A DNA stretch of 8,921 nt, from assembly GCA_002398565.1 (NCBI GenBank), contig DGZP01000078.1:159468-168388 (forward strand). The letters run 5' to 3'. Made by a program: the position numbers and the translations under genes. Positions 1 through 6,817 of this stretch are shown one piece after another (position 1 is the stretch's first letter; the number at the start of each line of letters is the position of its first letter). Source of the DNA: Proteiniphilum sp. UBA4977 (GTDB taxonomy: Bacteria > Bacteroidota > Bacteroidia > Bacteroidales > Dysgonomonadaceae). Below the pieces are notes generated by a model. The model was not told the DNA's origin, ran no database searches, and saw only the letters and a list, made by a program, of their open reading frames with translations.

Positions 1-248
1 TAACCTGCATCTTTCAGGTCGTCATTGGTAATGCTGTTCATATCAATGACCACATTCCCGCTTACAATCTCACCGTTTTTTAACTCGAAAGATCCGCTCT
101 GTATCAGAATTTTTCCATTGTGTGTGCCACCTATCTTTTTCCCGGTCCATAGCACATGCGATTTTGACAGGTCTATTTCACTTTTCTGTGCCCATGCTGA
201 TAGTGTGCCTGCTAATAAGATGATGATCAATGCATTTATTGTTTTCAT
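1..248 (-). CDS. YceI-like exported lipid-binding protein, N-terminal part (cut by the left edge)
   Basis: The reading frame starts at ATG 248-246 and is open to the left edge, giving 82 codons; the C-terminus lies outside the window. Residues 1-21 form a signal peptide: a Lys, a hydrophobic run (INALIIILLAGTLSA) and an AWAQ end suited to signal peptidase I. There is no lipobox. The mature start (VLWTGKKIGGTHNGKI, then GSFELKNGEIVSGNVVIDM and NSITNDDL) matches the opening strands of the YceI family. These are periplasmic beta-barrel (lipocalin-like) proteins that bind isoprenoid or other long lipids; full members are usually about 170-200 residues. The ligand cannot be inferred here. The gene lies 153 bp downstream of the Crp/Fnr-type regulator on the same strand, with its own -7 box and a palindrome in the gap. 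The leader upstream of ATG is A/T-rich without a clear Shine-Dalgarno, as is usual in Bacteroidota. Confidence 0.85.
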   Translation of the reverse strand, partial: MKTINALIIILLAGTLSAWAQKSEIDLSKSHVLWTGKKIGGTHNGKILIQSGSFELKNGEIVSGNVVIDMNSITNDDLKDAG

Positions 249-337
249 ACGATAATTTTTTTGTGGATGAAACTTCTCAGTTATAGAGTTCCGTTTCAGC
301 CGGATTAATTTTAAAATGTTAGTGAATGATTACGGCA

Positions 338-345
338 CAAAGGTA
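338..345 (-). promoter_or_regulatory. Candidate -7 promoter box for the YceI-like gene
   Basis: On the minus strand the bases read TACCTTTG, an exact match to the Bacteroidota -7 consensus TAnnTTTG. It lies 89 bp upstream of the YceI start codon. I see no convincing TTTG -33 element at the usual distance. The place where it would sit is occupied by a 25-bp imperfect palindrome, which could mean the promoter depends on an activator. The transcription start would fall near 330. Confidence 0.5.
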
Positions 346-369
346 GTGTGGCGCACGGTGTCGTACACT
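345..369. promoter_or_regulatory. 25-bp imperfect palindrome, candidate operator for the neighbouring Crp/Fnr-type regulator
   Basis: The pattern is AGTGT-N4-CAC-N-GTG-N4-ACACT, centred on position 357, with 8 of 12 bases in each half symmetric. It begins at the first base of the -7 box of the YceI-like gene and covers the spacer and the -33 side. It lies 33 bp past the stop codon of the Crp/Fnr-type regulator gene. Dimeric Crp/Fnr proteins bind two-fold symmetric sites of roughly this size, so a link to that regulator is reasonable, but it is inferred from symmetry and position only. I found no second copy in the other gaps of the window. Confidence 0.45.
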
Positions 370-390
370 TGATCTATGTTAAGAAATGAA

Positions 391-400
391 ACAGATCTGT
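391..400. repeat. Perfect 10-bp palindrome just after the regulator stop codon
   Basis: ACAGATCTGT is perfectly self-complementary and ends one base outside the regulator stop codon. It has no loop, so a transcript could form only a 3-bp stem with a 4-base loop, and no strong T-run follows. A terminator is therefore unlikely. It may be a protein-binding site or chance. Confidence 0.25.
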
Positions 401-401
401 A

Positions 402-977
402 CTAAATTCTTTTCCTGATACGGCTTAAACTTTCCGGTGTAATACCCAGGTAGGAGGCGATGTAAATTAAGGGAACCCGCTGAAACATCTGTGGGTGTTC
501 TTTCAGCATATCGTTGTAACGGTCCATGGCCGTCTCCCACATGTTCGCGTTAAGTCGCTTCAGTGCATTGATGTATGCTTTCTGAAAAAGAATGCGAAAA
601 TATCTTTCCAGCTTTGGCACTTCCTCATACAACTGCTCCAGCCGTTTGTATGAAATACTTAACATTTGCGTATCTTCCAGCGCCTCTATATTGTATTTGG
701 AAGGTACTTGCCTGAAGAAACTCTCCAGATCACTAATCCAGCTATTGTCCATTCTGATCTGGTAAATATGTTCTATTCCTTTTGAGTCGATATAATAAGA
801 ACGTAAACAGCCTGTAGTAATAAAATACAAGTATTTGCAGGTTTTTCCCGGCACCAGCAGACTCTTTCTTTTCTTTATGGAACAGGGCTCAAAAGCAGAC
901 AGGATCACAGACTCATCTTCCGGGGTAATCACAGTCCACTTTTTAAAATAATAGAGGAGCTTGTTATCTTCTGTCAT
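402..977 (-). CDS. Crp/Fnr-type transcriptional regulator
   Basis: This is a one-component DNA-binding regulator of about 191 residues. The N-terminal two-thirds fits a cyclic-nucleotide-binding-like beta-roll (LLVPGKTCKYLYFITTGCLRSYY and the segment after it). The C-terminal 25 residues carry a helix-turn-helix (IYIASYLGITPESLSRIRKRI) that ends the protein, as is common in Bacteroidota members. The phosphate-binding signature of true cAMP receptors (GE...RxS/A) is absent, so the ligand is unknown and may not be cAMP. Two starts are possible. ATG at 992 gives 196 residues but has no ribosome binding site. ATG at 977 gives 191 and has AGGA six bases upstream (984-987), and its MTEDNKLLYYF opening fits the family, so I chose 977. 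The gene begins 16-31 bp after the stop of the metalloprotease gene, which suggests co-transcription. The target genes are unknown; the YceI-like gene just downstream is the obvious candidate. Confidence 0.88.
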   Translation of the reverse strand: MTEDNKLLYYFKKWTVITPEDESVILSAFEPCSIKKRKSLLVPGKTCKYLYFITTGCLRSYYIDSKGIEHIYQIRMDNSWISDLESFFRQVPSKYNIEALEDTQMLSISYKRLEQLYEEVPKLERYFRILFQKAYINALKRLNANMWETAMDRYNDMLKEHPQMFQRVPLIYIASYLGITPESLSRIRKRI

Positions 978-983
978 GTGTGT

Positions 984-987
984 TCCT
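984..987 (-). promoter_or_regulatory. Shine-Dalgarno-like AGGA that favours the inner start of the regulator gene
   Basis: On the minus strand the bases read AGGA, six bases before ATG 977-975. The alternative ATG at 992-990 is preceded by ACAAATCACG, which has no purine-rich match. This favours the 191-residue form of the regulator. Confidence 0.4.
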
Positions 988-1008
988 GTCATCGTGATTT
1001 GTAAAACT

Positions 1009-2487
1009 TTAGTTGTTTTTGCGTATAATAAATGCCTGGATGTCGTTACCCTTTATAATAACTGTTCCCTGACTATCAGAGGCAAAATATTCTACACCGT
1101 AAGAATGTACTTGTCTTTCTGTTTCCGTGTAAGGAATTAAATGTTGAGGCAAAGCCGCGAATCCTTTAAGTGCATCAAAATACTTTCCTCCGCCGTTGCC
1201 GTTAACATCAATGGTTTTGTATGTAAAAATTTCGTTATTTGTTGTGCCGCTTAAAATATTCGCCTGTACCCATTCCGCAAAAAGATGCTGTTTGGGGATA
1301 CCGGTGACGGCTGCTGTTGCGTCGAGCCCCAGCAATGAATGGGTTGCCATATCGCGAATAGCCTGCAAACCGAAGCGATCGTATAAATAGCTCATCCACA
1401 TCAATCCCATGCCATATGAGCCGTAAATATTATTATTCACATATTCCAATTGCGTAAGTGATATTCCGGATGGATCGTTCTGATAAGCAACAATATTTTC
1501 CCACATCAGATAATCACCGTTTGGGAGACCATAGCCCGAAAGTATTTCGGAAAGCAATGCCTTACCTTCTTCAATGGGTACCGATTCTTTTGCCACATGA
1601 TAACGGAAGTTCACCATATGTGCAAATTCATGTGAAAGAATGGGGCACCACTTGTTACTGAAAAAGGGATTGGTACTATTATATAACCCTGGATTGAGAT
1701 AAAGCACATTCCGATAGTTTGAATATGGGTTGTCAGTCGATGCAGGGAACTGGTCCCTATCATTAAAAAGCCCTGTAGAGGTTCCATTTGGATTCACATC
1801 TTCCTCCATCCCTCCATTAAAGACAAGAGGGAGCAGTATGGTGACGCGGGAACTGCCATTAATCACGGGGGGATTCCCAAAGTGGCCAGTAACAACAGGG
1901 TAAGCTACCTTGTCGAATTGTATGGCTATTTTTTCTGCATCTTCGTTGGTGATCAGGATTGAATTTTTATCTACATACACGTCACAATAGGTACCAATGG
2001 CTTTGAGTACAGCTTTGAACTGCACACTGGGGATATCAGGGAAAGTGGAAAGGTCAGACAGGTCAAAAGTCCAAAAACTTCTAGTGTCACCAAGTTGTAC
2101 TGCTCTTGTTTGCCCTGCATCAGAATTTGCCTGGCTACTGCTGTAAAAGGATTGAAACGTGGACTTCGAAAGACGATAAGACTCGGAAAACGAATTATGG
2201 TATGACCTTGCGAAATTATTGGCAGTTTTTGTTGTGTTTGCCTGAATAGTGTATGGGTATGATTTTTCCGTATCTGACGCTGTGCTGAATACAGCGATCA
2301 CATCCCCCCCATTTACACTTGCACGAGCTTCCCCGTGGGTCCATTTGATGGCATATACACCCGCTGCCATCGCAGCTTCGTTTCCGGGTGGGGGTGTCTC
2401 TTCGTCTGCATTGCATGAAATCATGGCCACAAACGCAATCAGTATCACGCATGCGCGACAACGTAAATGATAGGAATAAAAGTTCAC
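1009..2487 (-). CDS. Putative zinc metalloprotease lipoprotein, M30 (hyicolysin)-like
   Basis: The product has 492 residues. Residues 1-25 are a lipoprotein signal: a basic N-end, a hydrophobic core (VILIAFVAMIS) and the lipobox cysteine C25. The next residues, NADEE, are acidic like the Bacteroidota lipoprotein export signal, so surface display is likely. The catalytic motif HEFAH is at 286-290 (HExxH: two zinc-binding His and the general-base Glu). About 16-24 residues later comes IEEGKALLSEILSGYG, which resembles the EGLSxxAE segment of M30 peptidases and would supply the third zinc ligand (E307 or E314). Residues 30-200 probably form an N-terminal beta-rich domain that I do not recognise. 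The start codon is GTG (2487-2485): an in-frame stop lies 15 bases upstream, and later starts would lose the charged N-end of the signal. The gene has its own -7 box and is followed closely by the regulator gene. The substrate is unknown; family assignment is from motifs only. Confidence 0.75.
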   Translation of the reverse strand: MNFYSYHLRCRACVILIAFVAMISCNADEETPPPGNEAAMAAGVYAIKWTHGEARASVNGGDVIAVFSTASDTEKSYPYTIQANTTKTANNFARSYHNSFSESYRLSKSTFQSFYSSSQANSDAGQTRAVQLGDTRSFWTFDLSDLSTFPDIPSVQFKAVLKAIGTYCDVYVDKNSILITNEDAEKIAIQFDKVAYPVVTGHFGNPPVINGSSRVTILLPLVFNGGMEEDVNPNGTSTGLFNDRDQFPASTDNPYSNYRNVLYLNPGLYNSTNPFFSNKWCPILSHEFAHMVNFRYHVAKESVPIEEGKALLSEILSGYGLPNGDYLMWENIVAYQNDPSGISLTQLEYVNNNIYGSYGMGLMWMSYLYDRFGLQAIRDMATHSLLGLDATAAVTGIPKQHLFAEWVQANILSGTTNNEIFTYKTIDVNGNGGGKYFDALKGFAALPQHLIPYTETERQVHSYGVEYFASDSQGTVIIKGNDIQAFIIRKNN

Positions 2488-2526
2488 AATTCTTTTGTTT
2501 ATCTATTGGTAAGTATTTTTCAGCAA

Positions 2527-2534
2527 CAAATTTA
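2527..2534 (-). promoter_or_regulatory. Candidate -7 promoter box for the metalloprotease gene
   Basis: On the minus strand the bases read TAAATTTG, matching TAnnTTTG. It lies 39 bp upstream of the GTG start and inside the 57-bp gap after the dehydrogenase stop codon, which would leave a leader of about 30 bases. No clear -33 TTTG is visible. If real, it makes the protease-regulator pair a separate transcription unit from the dehydrogenase. Confidence 0.45.
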
Positions 2535-2544
2535 CCATTAAATC

Positions 2545-3408
2545 TTAATATTTCTTGATGATCCCCGAGCAATAATCCCAGATCAGTTTTTCATTTTCAG
2601 GCGACCAGTATCGATCATTCGCTTTCTCAATTTTTCCCTTCTTGCTGAAATAGGCACCCGACACATTCTTCACATCGGGGGAAGTGGCCAGATAGATGCT
2701 TGTTTTTGCTCCGTCGACAGGTTTATCCATAAATCTCAAGGCAAATTTATATATCTGATTAATCATAAAACCCTTATCAGCGTCCTGTGCAAAGTTTGTA
2801 GCAACGGCGCCAGGATGAAGCGTATTGACGGTTACATTATCCACTCCTCTCATCTTCAATTGCGAATCCAGATGACGTGTGACCCAGATCAAATAAAGCT
2901 TCGACAAGCTGTATGCGCGCATGGGTGAATAATTCTTCTCAAACTGAAAATCATTGAAATCGGGCCTTCCACCGTACCTATGCATGGCCGATGAAACATT
3001 AATTATTCGGGGAGAATCGCTTTTCAGTAACACAGGCTTCATGGCATGCATGATTAGAAACGGGGCAAAAAGATTAATGGTCATTGTCTTTTCATTCCCT
3101 TCGCTTGTGACCTCCCTATGTCTGCCCAGCATTGCCCCCGCATTGTTTATCAGCACATCCAGTCTTTCGTACCGGCTTTTGAACGCGTCGGTCATTCTTT
3201 TCACATCGGCCAGCGAATAAAGATCGGCCATGATTATATCTACCTCATTATTTCCGGTTGCTGTTTTTATCTCCTCAGAGACATCCTGCAACAGCGCCTT
3301 GTTTCTTCCGTGAAGTACAAGATGATGGCCCTGTTTTGCGAGCCCTGTCGCTGTTTCCTTTCCTATTCCCCTGTTAGCTCCCGTAATGAATATTATCTTC
3401 TTTTCCAT
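2545..3408 (-). CDS. SDR-family NAD(P)-dependent oxidoreductase (retinol dehydrogenase-like)
   Basis: This is a cytoplasmic Rossmann-fold oxidoreductase of 287 residues, a usual length for the extended-tail classical SDRs that resemble retinol dehydrogenases and WW-domain oxidoreductase. All classical motifs are present: the cofactor glycine motif TGANRGIG at 9-16, NNAG at 88-91, the catalytic Asn in TINL at about 112, Ser in NVSS at 139-140, YSLSK with Y166 and K170, and HPG at 198-200. R35 after the second strand (HGRN) suggests a preference for NADPH. The substrate cannot be read from the sequence; members of this group reduce assorted carbonyl compounds. The gene is 91 bp downstream of the GH2 gene on the same strand. 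I see no clear -7 box in that gap, so read-through from the GH2 unit is possible. The ATG start has an A-rich leader and no strong ribosome binding site. Confidence 0.9.
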   Translation of the reverse strand: MEKKIIFITGANRGIGKETATGLAKQGHHLVLHGRNKALLQDVSEEIKTATGNNEVDIIMADLYSLADVKRMTDAFKSRYERLDVLINNAGAMLGRHREVTSEGNEKTMTINLFAPFLIMHAMKPVLLKSDSPRIINVSSAMHRYGGRPDFNDFQFEKNYSPMRAYSLSKLYLIWVTRHLDSQLKMRGVDNVTVNTLHPGAVATNFAQDADKGFMINQIYKFALRFMDKPVDGAKTSIYLATSPDVKNVSGAYFSKKGKIEKANDRYWSPENEKLIWDYCSGIIKKY

Positions 3409-3415
3409 TTAAGAT

Positions 3416-3459
3416 TCATTCAATTAAACGCACATGACCGTTCCAATAATCTTGAATGA
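3416..3459. repeat. 8-bp inverted repeat between the GH2 and dehydrogenase genes
   Basis: TCATTCAA (3416-3423) and TTGAATGA (3452-3459) are exact inverse copies separated by 28 bases. The arms are A/T-rich and the loop is long, with no T-tract, so it is a poor intrinsic terminator. It could be a spaced operator or coincidence. Confidence 0.25.
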
Positions 3460-3499
3460 GATTAACGTCTACAATCTGGTATGGTTCATTTATGAAGAT

Positions 3500-6013
3500 T
3501 TAAAACGAACCGTGGAACTGAATGTTAACTTCTGCCGGTTTGAGCCAGGGAGAGGTGAACTTTATGTTGATCATGTCGTTACCGTTCTCTCCGGTTGCCT
3601 GTATATATGCAAGTATTTTTCCATGATATACTCTGTGTTTATTGTCTGTATAATCGCTCATGTCTGAATTGTTACCTGCCTCCAGACCCAGGAGTCTGGC
3701 GGGACCCGATATATGACATGTGACTTCATTGTCCGATAAAAATACCCCAGTGCCATTTTCATCCACCACTTCCACTATCACGTGGGCAATCCCGCCTTTT
3801 CTGTTTATCATCTTGTCACTATCGGTAATCTTCAAGGCATACGGACGTGTGGATGTCTGTATGGTATATTCCGATACTTTATTATCGTTGCTGTCCAAAC
3901 CTTCCACTTCCAGTTTACCCGGCCTGTATGGCACATCCCAATAAATGATGCCTGTATTTTTATCGTACTCCCTGGTCTGGCCCACTTCAATACCGTTTAG
4001 CAAGAGTCTGGCTTTTGCAGCGTTGGTATAACAGACAACCCTTACAGACTCCCCTTCATTATAGTTCCAGACAGGCCAGGCATCCATAGATGGCGTCTTT
4101 TCCACATTGTTGCTCTTTGATTCAGTTTGTGAGAGTACGTCTTTCGACTGGATTTGACTGTACCTGCCCGGCGTGGGGTAGGTGCCAAGGTATACCATGG
4201 GCTTTTCTGACCACAGCGATTGTCTATAGTAACCTCTTGGTTTTATAAATCCTCCAAAATCAAGCAGGCCTGAGTAGAATCCCCTCGATGGCCATCTACC
4301 TGATTCGCCCAAGTAATCAATACCGGTCCATAAGAACTGGCCAAAGATGTGTTTATTATCCTTTACAGCTTTCCATGCCTCCAGATCGTGTCTGTTTTCA
4401 CTTCCGTAAATTACCCTGTCCGGATATCTTTCATGGTCGCTGTGATATCTTTTTTCGGTGTAATTATATCCCGCAATATCCAATACGCCCGGATATTCGG
4501 TTTCGTTCGACATGGCAACACCAGCCAGTCCTGCAGTAACAGGCCGTGTTTTGTCGTATTTCTTCACTGTAGCCACGAGACGTTTCGCTATATCTCCCAA
4601 ATCCTTTGCATTGGGGGCATCGGGTTTATAGCCTCCATAGGTTGCCTGCGTAAAGCCTCCGGCCTTTTCACCTCCCAAAACAGGATGTGAATAGGGATCA
4701 TTGGGATAATCCACCTCGTTTCCGATACTCCATGCAAAAATGGAAATATGATTTCTGTCGCGTCTGACCAGGTCTGCCAGATCAATTTCCGACCACTCCT
4801 TAAATATATCATAAGAGCCCTGAAAACCCGGAGTGCCCACATTCCAGCCTTCCAGCCATTTACGTTTGGGAAATTCCCACTCGTCGTACATCTCATTCAG
4901 TACCAATATTCCCAACTCATCACACAGATTGTATAAATCGGGTGCCTGTGGATTGTGGCTTGTACGGATGGCATTCACTCCGGTTTCTTTGAGTGTTTGC
5001 AGTCTCCTTTTCCACACTTCACGCGGAACAGCCGCCCCTAACACACCGGCATCGTGATGTATGCAAACCCCTTTCACTTTCAACCATTCTCCGTTTAACG
5101 CGAATCCTTTATCCGGATCAAAAGTAAATGAACGGAAGCCACTTCTGGTAGAAGCCTTGTCAATCTCAAAGCCATTTTTTAATACTGTAGTTTTTACTAT
5201 ATAGAGGTTAGGGTCCGTCAGTGACCACCTTTTGGGATTTTTTATATTGAACGAAGTCAAAATCTTATTGTCGTCACCAGGCTTTACTGTGACTTTCTTT
5301 CTGCTCTTTGTGATCAGTCTTCCATCAGCTGCAAATAATTCATTGACGATTGTCAAATTCTCATCAGACTTTTCCCCGTTATTAATATTTACTTCCAGAT
5401 TAAGTTTATAGCCATTTCTCACCTCTTCGGGATAGGCGTATACTCCCCATTGTGCAATATGTATAGGATTTGCATAGATCATCCATACATCGCGGTATAT
5501 TCCAGAGCCGGTGTACCAGCGGGAATCGGCATACTGACTGTGATCAACTCGTACGGCGATCACATTTTTTTCCCCATATTTTATGAAAGGTGTGGCATCA
5601 TACATAAAAGAAATGTAACCGTTGGGCCTTTTTCCCAGTAATTGTCCGTTCAAATACACTTCACTCCTGTTGTAAACGCCTTCGAAATAAAGATAAACCT
5701 TTTCCCCTTTTTTCTCCAAAGGAACTTCCATTGTTTTGCGGTACCAGCCTATGCCACCGGGTAGATACCCCGTGCAACTTGCCAGTGTGGGGCTTAACTG
5801 CCCCTTTACGCTCCAGTCGTGAGGCAAACTTATATTTTGCCATTTAGAATCGTTATATTCAATGGACGCGCCGTTTTGCACATCACCTAATATAAACTTC
5901 CAATGGTCATTTATTTTTATCGTTTCACCAAATGCCGACGTAAATGTTGTCGGCAGTATGAAAAAAAACAATTGAAGGAAAGTGAATTTCAGTCTAACTA
6001 ATAATGTATTCAT
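3500..6013 (-). CDS. Exported glycoside hydrolase family 2 enzyme (beta-galactosidase-like)
   Basis: The enzyme hydrolyses a beta-glycosidic bond, probably a beta-galactoside, although GH2 also includes glucuronidases and mannosidases. I start it at ATG 6013, not at the longer open frame from 6100: the 837-residue form begins with a clean signal peptide (MNTLLVRLKFTFLQLFFFIL, ending near residue 28) and avoids a long overlap with the upstream gene. There is no lipobox cysteine, so it is probably periplasmic or secreted. Domains: sugar-binding jelly roll about 31-181, Ig-like 182-293, TIM barrel 296-600 with RTSHNP at 350-355, the acid/base Glu433 in SIGNEVDYP, and the probable nucleophile Glu539 in VIYGSEN. 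WTGIDYLGE follows at about 562-570. A DUF4982-like module spans about 642-705 and a GH2 C-terminal Ig-like domain 724-833. No SusC/SusD genes flank it. It begins 7 bp after the TRIC stop codon. Confidence 0.92.
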   Translation of the reverse strand: MNTLLVRLKFTFLQLFFFILPTTFTSAFGETIKINDHWKFILGDVQNGASIEYNDSKWQNISLPHDWSVKGQLSPTLASCTGYLPGGIGWYRKTMEVPLEKKGEKVYLYFEGVYNRSEVYLNGQLLGKRPNGYISFMYDATPFIKYGEKNVIAVRVDHSQYADSRWYTGSGIYRDVWMIYANPIHIAQWGVYAYPEEVRNGYKLNLEVNINNGEKSDENLTIVNELFAADGRLITKSRKKVTVKPGDDNKILTSFNIKNPKRWSLTDPNLYIVKTTVLKNGFEIDKASTRSGFRSFTFDPDKGFALNGEWLKVKGVCIHHDAGVLGAAVPREVWKRRLQTLKETGVNAIRTSHNPQAPDLYNLCDELGILVLNEMYDEWEFPKRKWLEGWNVGTPGFQGSYDIFKEWSEIDLADLVRRDRNHISIFAWSIGNEVDYPNDPYSHPVLGGEKAGGFTQATYGGYKPDAPNAKDLGDIAKRLVATVKKYDKTRPVTAGLAGVAMSNETEYPGVLDIAGYNYTEKRYHSDHERYPDRVIYGSENRHDLEAWKAVKDNKHIFGQFLWTGIDYLGESGRWPSRGFYSGLLDFGGFIKPRGYYRQSLWSEKPMVYLGTYPTPGRYSQIQSKDVLSQTESKSNNVEKTPSMDAWPVWNYNEGESVRVVCYTNAAKARLLLNGIEVGQTREYDKNTGIIYWDVPYRPGKLEVEGLDSNDNKVSEYTIQTSTRPYALKITDSDKMINRKGGIAHVIVEVVDENGTGVFLSDNEVTCHISGPARLLGLEAGNNSDMSDYTDNKHRVYHGKILAYIQATGENGNDMINIKFTSPWLKPAEVNIQFHGSF

Positions 6014-6020
6014 CGGTTGG

Positions 6021-6644
6021 TTATTTATTTGAAAAAATCGGTAAATTCCAATGGTAACGCAATGCCAACATTCGCAATGAGAAACTAACAAATATTGCAA
6101 TAATTGATATCCAGTCGCTTGTCAACCAGTCAAATGAAGTGCCCAGTACCACTATCATAGCACCTAACAAGGCGGCTGATGCATAAATTTCCTTTTCTAA
6201 TACTATGGGGACTCTGTTTAATAAAATATCACGCAAAATACCGCCGCCAACGGCTGTAACAATGCCTAAAATGATGGCCACTTCTGCGTTATGGCCAAAA
6301 GCAAGTGCCTTTCGTGCTCCCGTAACGGCAAATAGCGCCAATCCGGCCGCATCGAACAATATCACCGGTCTGTTTATTTTTTTTACAATCGGATACAACC
6401 AGATTGTCATTATTGCTGCGACCATTGCCGTGGAAAGGTACAACCAGTTTGTTATTCCTTCAGGTGGAATTGCACCGATACAAAGGTCGCGGGTAATCCC
6501 TCCACCACAAGCAACCGTAAAGGCAACGGCACAGATTCCAAATAAGTCAAGCCCACGTTCTCTTGCGGCTGTGGCTCCACTTATAGCAAAAGCAAATGTG
6601 CCTGCCAGATCAAGGAAATAATAAAAGGTATGTAGTTCTTCCAT
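6021..6644 (-). CDS. TRIC/UPF0126 family integral membrane protein (YicG/YadS-like cation or glycine transporter)
   Basis: This is an inner-membrane protein of 207 residues with about seven hydrophobic segments. The fold is visibly duplicated: DLAGTFAFAISG (12-23) recurs as DAAGLALFAVTG (98-109), and GGGITRD (47-53) recurs as GGGILRD (133-139). That is the signature of the two-repeat UPF0126 (PF03458) family. Relatives include the animal TRIC potassium channels and the Escherichia coli YicG and YadS proteins, for which glycine transport has been proposed; which activity applies here cannot be told. The frame is open further, to ATG 6701, but I chose ATG 6644 because the family normally starts just before the first membrane segment (MEELHTFYYFLDLAG) and the extra 19 residues look like untranslated leader. 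The stop codon is 7 bp before the GH2 start, so the two are probably co-transcribed. It is divergent from the propeller-phosphoesterase gene. Confidence 0.9.
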   Translation of the reverse strand: MEELHTFYYFLDLAGTFAFAISGATAARERGLDLFGICAVAFTVACGGGITRDLCIGAIPPEGITNWLYLSTAMVAAIMTIWLYPIVKKINRPVILFDAAGLALFAVTGARKALAFGHNAEVAIILGIVTAVGGGILRDILLNRVPIVLEKEIYASAALLGAMIVVLGTSFDWLTSDWISIIAIFVSFSLRMLALRYHWNLPIFSNK

Positions 6645-6743
6645 TTTCCATATGTCATTTAATTCCTTTTGTTCAAGCCATGTTGTTGCGGTAGTGATCA
6701 ATCCTCATTGGTTTGGAATTGAAAGACTAAATTACGAAATTTT

Positions 6744-6752
6744 TATCGATCA
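6744..6752. repeat. 9-bp direct repeat, copy 1, in the divergent intergenic region
   Basis: TATCGATCA occurs here and again at 6809-6817, in the same orientation and 65 bp apart (about six helical turns). It contains the palindrome ATCGAT. It could be half of a paired regulator site between the two divergent genes; function is not shown. Confidence 0.3.
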
Positions 6753-6800
6753 TGTCAATATTTTCCAAAAACTAATTAACGGCCTCCCAACTTTCCTTAC

Positions 6801-6808
6801 TAACTTTG
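6801..6808 (+). promoter_or_regulatory. Candidate -7 promoter box for the propeller-phosphoesterase gene
   Basis: The bases read TAACTTTG, an exact match to TAnnTTTG, 30 bp upstream of the ATG at 6839. This would leave a short leader of roughly 25 bases. No good TTTG -33 element is seen around 6774-6780. The 194-bp gap also holds the TRIC promoter, for which I found only a near match with one extra base (minus strand TAGTTTTTG at 6766-6774). Confidence 0.5.
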
Positions 6809-6817
6809 TATCGATCA
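6809..6817. repeat. 9-bp direct repeat, copy 2, abutting the -7 box
   Basis: This is the second TATCGATCA. It starts on the base directly after the TAACTTTG -7 box, so it overlaps the expected transcription start of the propeller-phosphoesterase gene. A protein bound here would be placed to repress. Confidence 0.3.

Noticed and set aside
25..255. Plus-strand open frame of 76 codons at the left end
   Set aside because: It is antisense to the YceI-like reading frame, which has a signal peptide and family motifs.
391..400. Palindrome ACAGATCTGT as a transcription terminator
   Set aside because: A stem of only 3 bp could form around a loop, and the following bases are not a strong T-run.
2216..2572. 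Minus-strand open frame of 118 codons across the dehydrogenase-protease gap
   Set aside because: It overlaps the protease signal peptide in another frame, is Cys/Arg-rich without a domain, and would run through the likely promoter.
3409..3499. Promoter for the dehydrogenase gene
   Set aside because: No minus-strand match to TAnnTTTG was found; only weak look-alikes such as TTTAATTG are present.
4349..4690. Plus-strand open frame of 113 codons within the GH2 gene, and a minus-strand frame of 102 codons at 4588-4896
   Set aside because: Both are shadows of the GH2 TIM-barrel coding region, whose catalytic motifs are intact in the main frame.
6014..6100. N-terminal extension of the GH2 gene to 6100
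   Set aside because: It would put 29 non-hydrophobic, Cys-rich residues before a good signal peptide and overlap the TRIC gene by about 80 bp.
6205..6621. Plus-strand open frame of 138 codons
   Set aside because: It lies entirely antisense to the TRIC gene, whose duplicated GGGxxRD and DxAG motifs prove the minus frame; the antisense product has no recognisable domain.
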